A DNA stretch of 64,000 nt from Neoarius graeffei (lineage: Eukaryota > Chordata > Actinopteri > Siluriformes > Ariidae): contig NC_083583.1 in NCBI RefSeq assembly GCF_027579695.1, positions 21,022,099-21,086,098 of the forward strand, given 5' to 3'. The notes beneath the pieces were generated by a model. That model ran no database searches. It was not told the origin of the DNA and worked only from the letters and a program-made list of their open reading frames with translations. A program made the translations under genes and the position numbers. Positions 62,530-64,000 of this stretch are shown one piece after another; the first letter of the stretch is position 1, and each line of letters opens with the position of its first letter.

Positions 62530-62700
62530 TAGGGGCTTTTTTTTTGTATCCTTATTTTTATTGATTTAAACAACCAACAGTTTTTCAACGTATGCATTCA
62601 AATACATCAAAAAGATATACTTTTTGCCCGCCTCCCAACAACCCACCCCCAAACTTTGAGCCATCTGTTAATAGAAGAAAAAAAAATAATAAAAATAATG

Positions 62701-63072
62701 GCAGCATGGTGGTGTAGTGGTTAGCGCTGTCGCCTCACAGCAAGAAGGTCCGGGTTCGAGTCCCATGGCCAGCGAGGGCCTTTCTGTGCGGAGTTTGCAT
62801 GTTCTCCCCGTGTCCGTGTGGGTTTCCTCCGGGTGCTCCGGTTTCCCCCACAGTCCAAAGACAGGCAGGTTAGGTTAACTGGTGACTCTAAATTGACCAT
62901 AGGTGTGAGTGTGAATGGTTGTCTGTGTCTATGTGTCAGCCCTGTGATGACCTGATGACTTGTCCAGGGTGTACCCTGCCTTTCGTCCGTAGTCAGATGG
63001 GATAGGCTCCAGCTTGCCTGCAACCCTGTAGAACAGGATGAAGCGGCCAGAGATAATGAGATGAGATGAGAG
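62701..63072 (+). mobile_element. tRNA-derived SINE in the LINE 3' UTR, 10-bp target-site duplication
   Basis: The head GCAGCATGGTGGTGTAGTGG, the B-box-like GGTTCGAGTCC and the GATGAGATGAGA tail. AAAAATAATG is duplicated at 62691-62700 and 63073-63082. Few differences from the younger copies. Confidence 0.9.
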
Positions 63073-63178
63073 AAAAATAATGGTTTACAATAAAATTAAG
63101 AAATAATAATAGTAAAATAATAATATTTTTAAAAAAAACGCATACATGAGGGTACAGTCTCACTTGTTCTTGTGACAA

Positions 63179-64000
63179 TTAAGGGTTTATGTTACTAGGT
63201 CTTGATTCCAAAAATGTAATGAATGAATCCCAAATTTTATGGAAAATATGGCTTTTGTGTTTAATGGCATATGTAAGCCTTTCAATCGCTATACATGAAG
63301 ATAGTTCATTAACCCATAGAGTTACAGATGGACAACAGACACTTTTCCACTGTCTGGCAATAAGACGTTTTGCTTGTGGTAAGCAGAGGTTGACCAGTTT
63401 GCTTTCATGTGTTCTAAGGGATAATGCCTCGGGGATAAGGCAAGGATACAGATTACTGGACATACAGGGATTTCTTTCTGAATGATGCAGGAAATAATCT
63501 CAATTATGCCATTCCAAAATTCTTGAATATGTTTACAGGTCCAGATACAATGAAATAAGGTTCCTTTCTCTGTCATACATTTAATACAAGTGTCCAGAAT
63601 ATTAGGGTTAAACTTATGGAGTTTTTCAGGAGTTAAATATGTTCTCATGAGCCAGTTATATTGAATTAACCTCAACCTACTATTAATAGTCATAGTTTGT
63701 GCTTGGCAGCATGCCTTTTCCCATTCTGTCTCTGTAATAACTGTCTGGAAATCTTCCATCCAGGCCAATCTCTTATAGTCTGAGGACTCTCTTGATGACA
63801 TAAGTAATTTACTGTACACTTTTGAGATTGTCCCTTTAGCATAGGGATTGGGTGTTACCAGTTCTTCTATACCATTTAAAGAGGGAGGTTGATATGACTG
63901 GTTCTTAGAATGAACAAAGCTCCGTATTTGAAAATATTTAAACAGATGATTCTTAGGAATCCTAAAATTATCTTTCAAATATTCAAAAGACATAAGGGTG
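63179..64000 (-). pseudogene. L1-like ORF2 C-terminal region, frameshifted
   Basis: The minus frame from the window end down to about 63430 reads WEKACCQAQTMTINSRLRLI, then YNWLMRTYLTPEKLHKF and CIKCMTEKGTLFHCIWTCKH. This is the Cys/His cluster (CxxC...H...C) at the end of L1-type ORF2. It then shifts near 63430 to a frame reading LCLPQAKRLIARQW, WVNELSSCIAIERLTYA and IFHKIWDSFITFLES, the usual L1 terminus. Reverse transcriptase would lie beyond the window. Confidence 0.75.

Larger units (their letters stand above)
62533..64000 (-). mobile_element. L1-like LINE, 3' part, runs off the window
   Basis: The poly-T at 62533-62545 would be the A tail in reverse. 3' UTR follows, with a SINE inserted, and then coding sequence from about 63180 to the window end. 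Confidence 0.65.

Noticed and set aside
63189-63485. Plus-strand frame at 63189-63485
   Set aside because: Antisense to the clear L1-like ORF2 C-terminus on minus.

Overview
This window looks like teleost fish DNA: a very dense, nested mosaic of transposable elements around very little host coding sequence. The evidence is the abundance of Tc1/mariner families, a tRNA-derived SINE with a GATGA-type tail (about 15 copies), fish-type L2/RTE-like and L1 LINE fragments, hAT and PIF/Harbinger elements, and a Ty3/gypsy element with the Gmr1-type domain order. The species cannot be fixed from sequence alone; a catfish-like or other Ostariophysan fish is a guess.

Two host genes are supported. (1) The first coding exon of a CLASP1-type microtubule plus-end protein lies on the minus strand (16324-16518, 65 codons, consensus splice donor). 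A likely 5' non-coding exon with donor CAG|GTATGT ends at 23828, just downstream of an NRF1-type palindrome and CCAAT boxes (23941-24110). If so, about 0-23.8 kb is intron and 5' end of this gene. (2) An intact, intronless class A GPCR of the hydroxycarboxylic-acid/oxoeicosanoid receptor group lies on the plus strand (40666-41637, 323 aa).

Layout. 1-7.6 kb: SINE pieces, two copies of an unclassified repeat, a degraded Tc1 with nested insertions, and an unusual 0.9-kb array of two short motifs (6400-7277). 7.7-9.8 kb: a Tc1 relic holding a PIF/Harbinger-like element that itself holds another insertion. 10.5-15.7 kb: one Tc1 relic swollen by a SINE, a second Tc1, an unclassified repeat with a Harbinger-like MITE inside it, and a hAT-like element carrying a solo-LTR-like unit. 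16.3-24.1 kb: clasp1 5' region with a Tc1/THAP-element nest. 24.3-26.2 kb: a SINE split by a Tc1. 27.45-32.39 kb: a complete 4.9-kb LTR retrotransposon with a 5-bp target duplication but several disabling mutations. 32.4-35.3 kb: LINE ends, SINEs and a Tc1 MITE. 35.4-39.6 kb: a Tc1 whose 340-codon transposase ORF is open, interrupted by a stack of four further insertions. 40.6-41.7 kb: the GPCR. 42-64 kb: more Tc1 relics, SINEs, LINE ends, a hAT element with a perfect 8-bp duplication (57399-59091), an LTR fragment split by a THAP-family element, and the 3' part of an L1-like LINE running off the end.

The most unusual content is a set of three terminal-inverted-repeat elements (17245-18665, 35706-37157, 61070-62206). 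They share a spaced terminal consensus with an embedded TGACGTCA palindrome. Two carry a THAP-domain exon at one end, and all three carry a related second coding module on the opposite strand at the other end. I could not assign them to a transposon superfamily I know.
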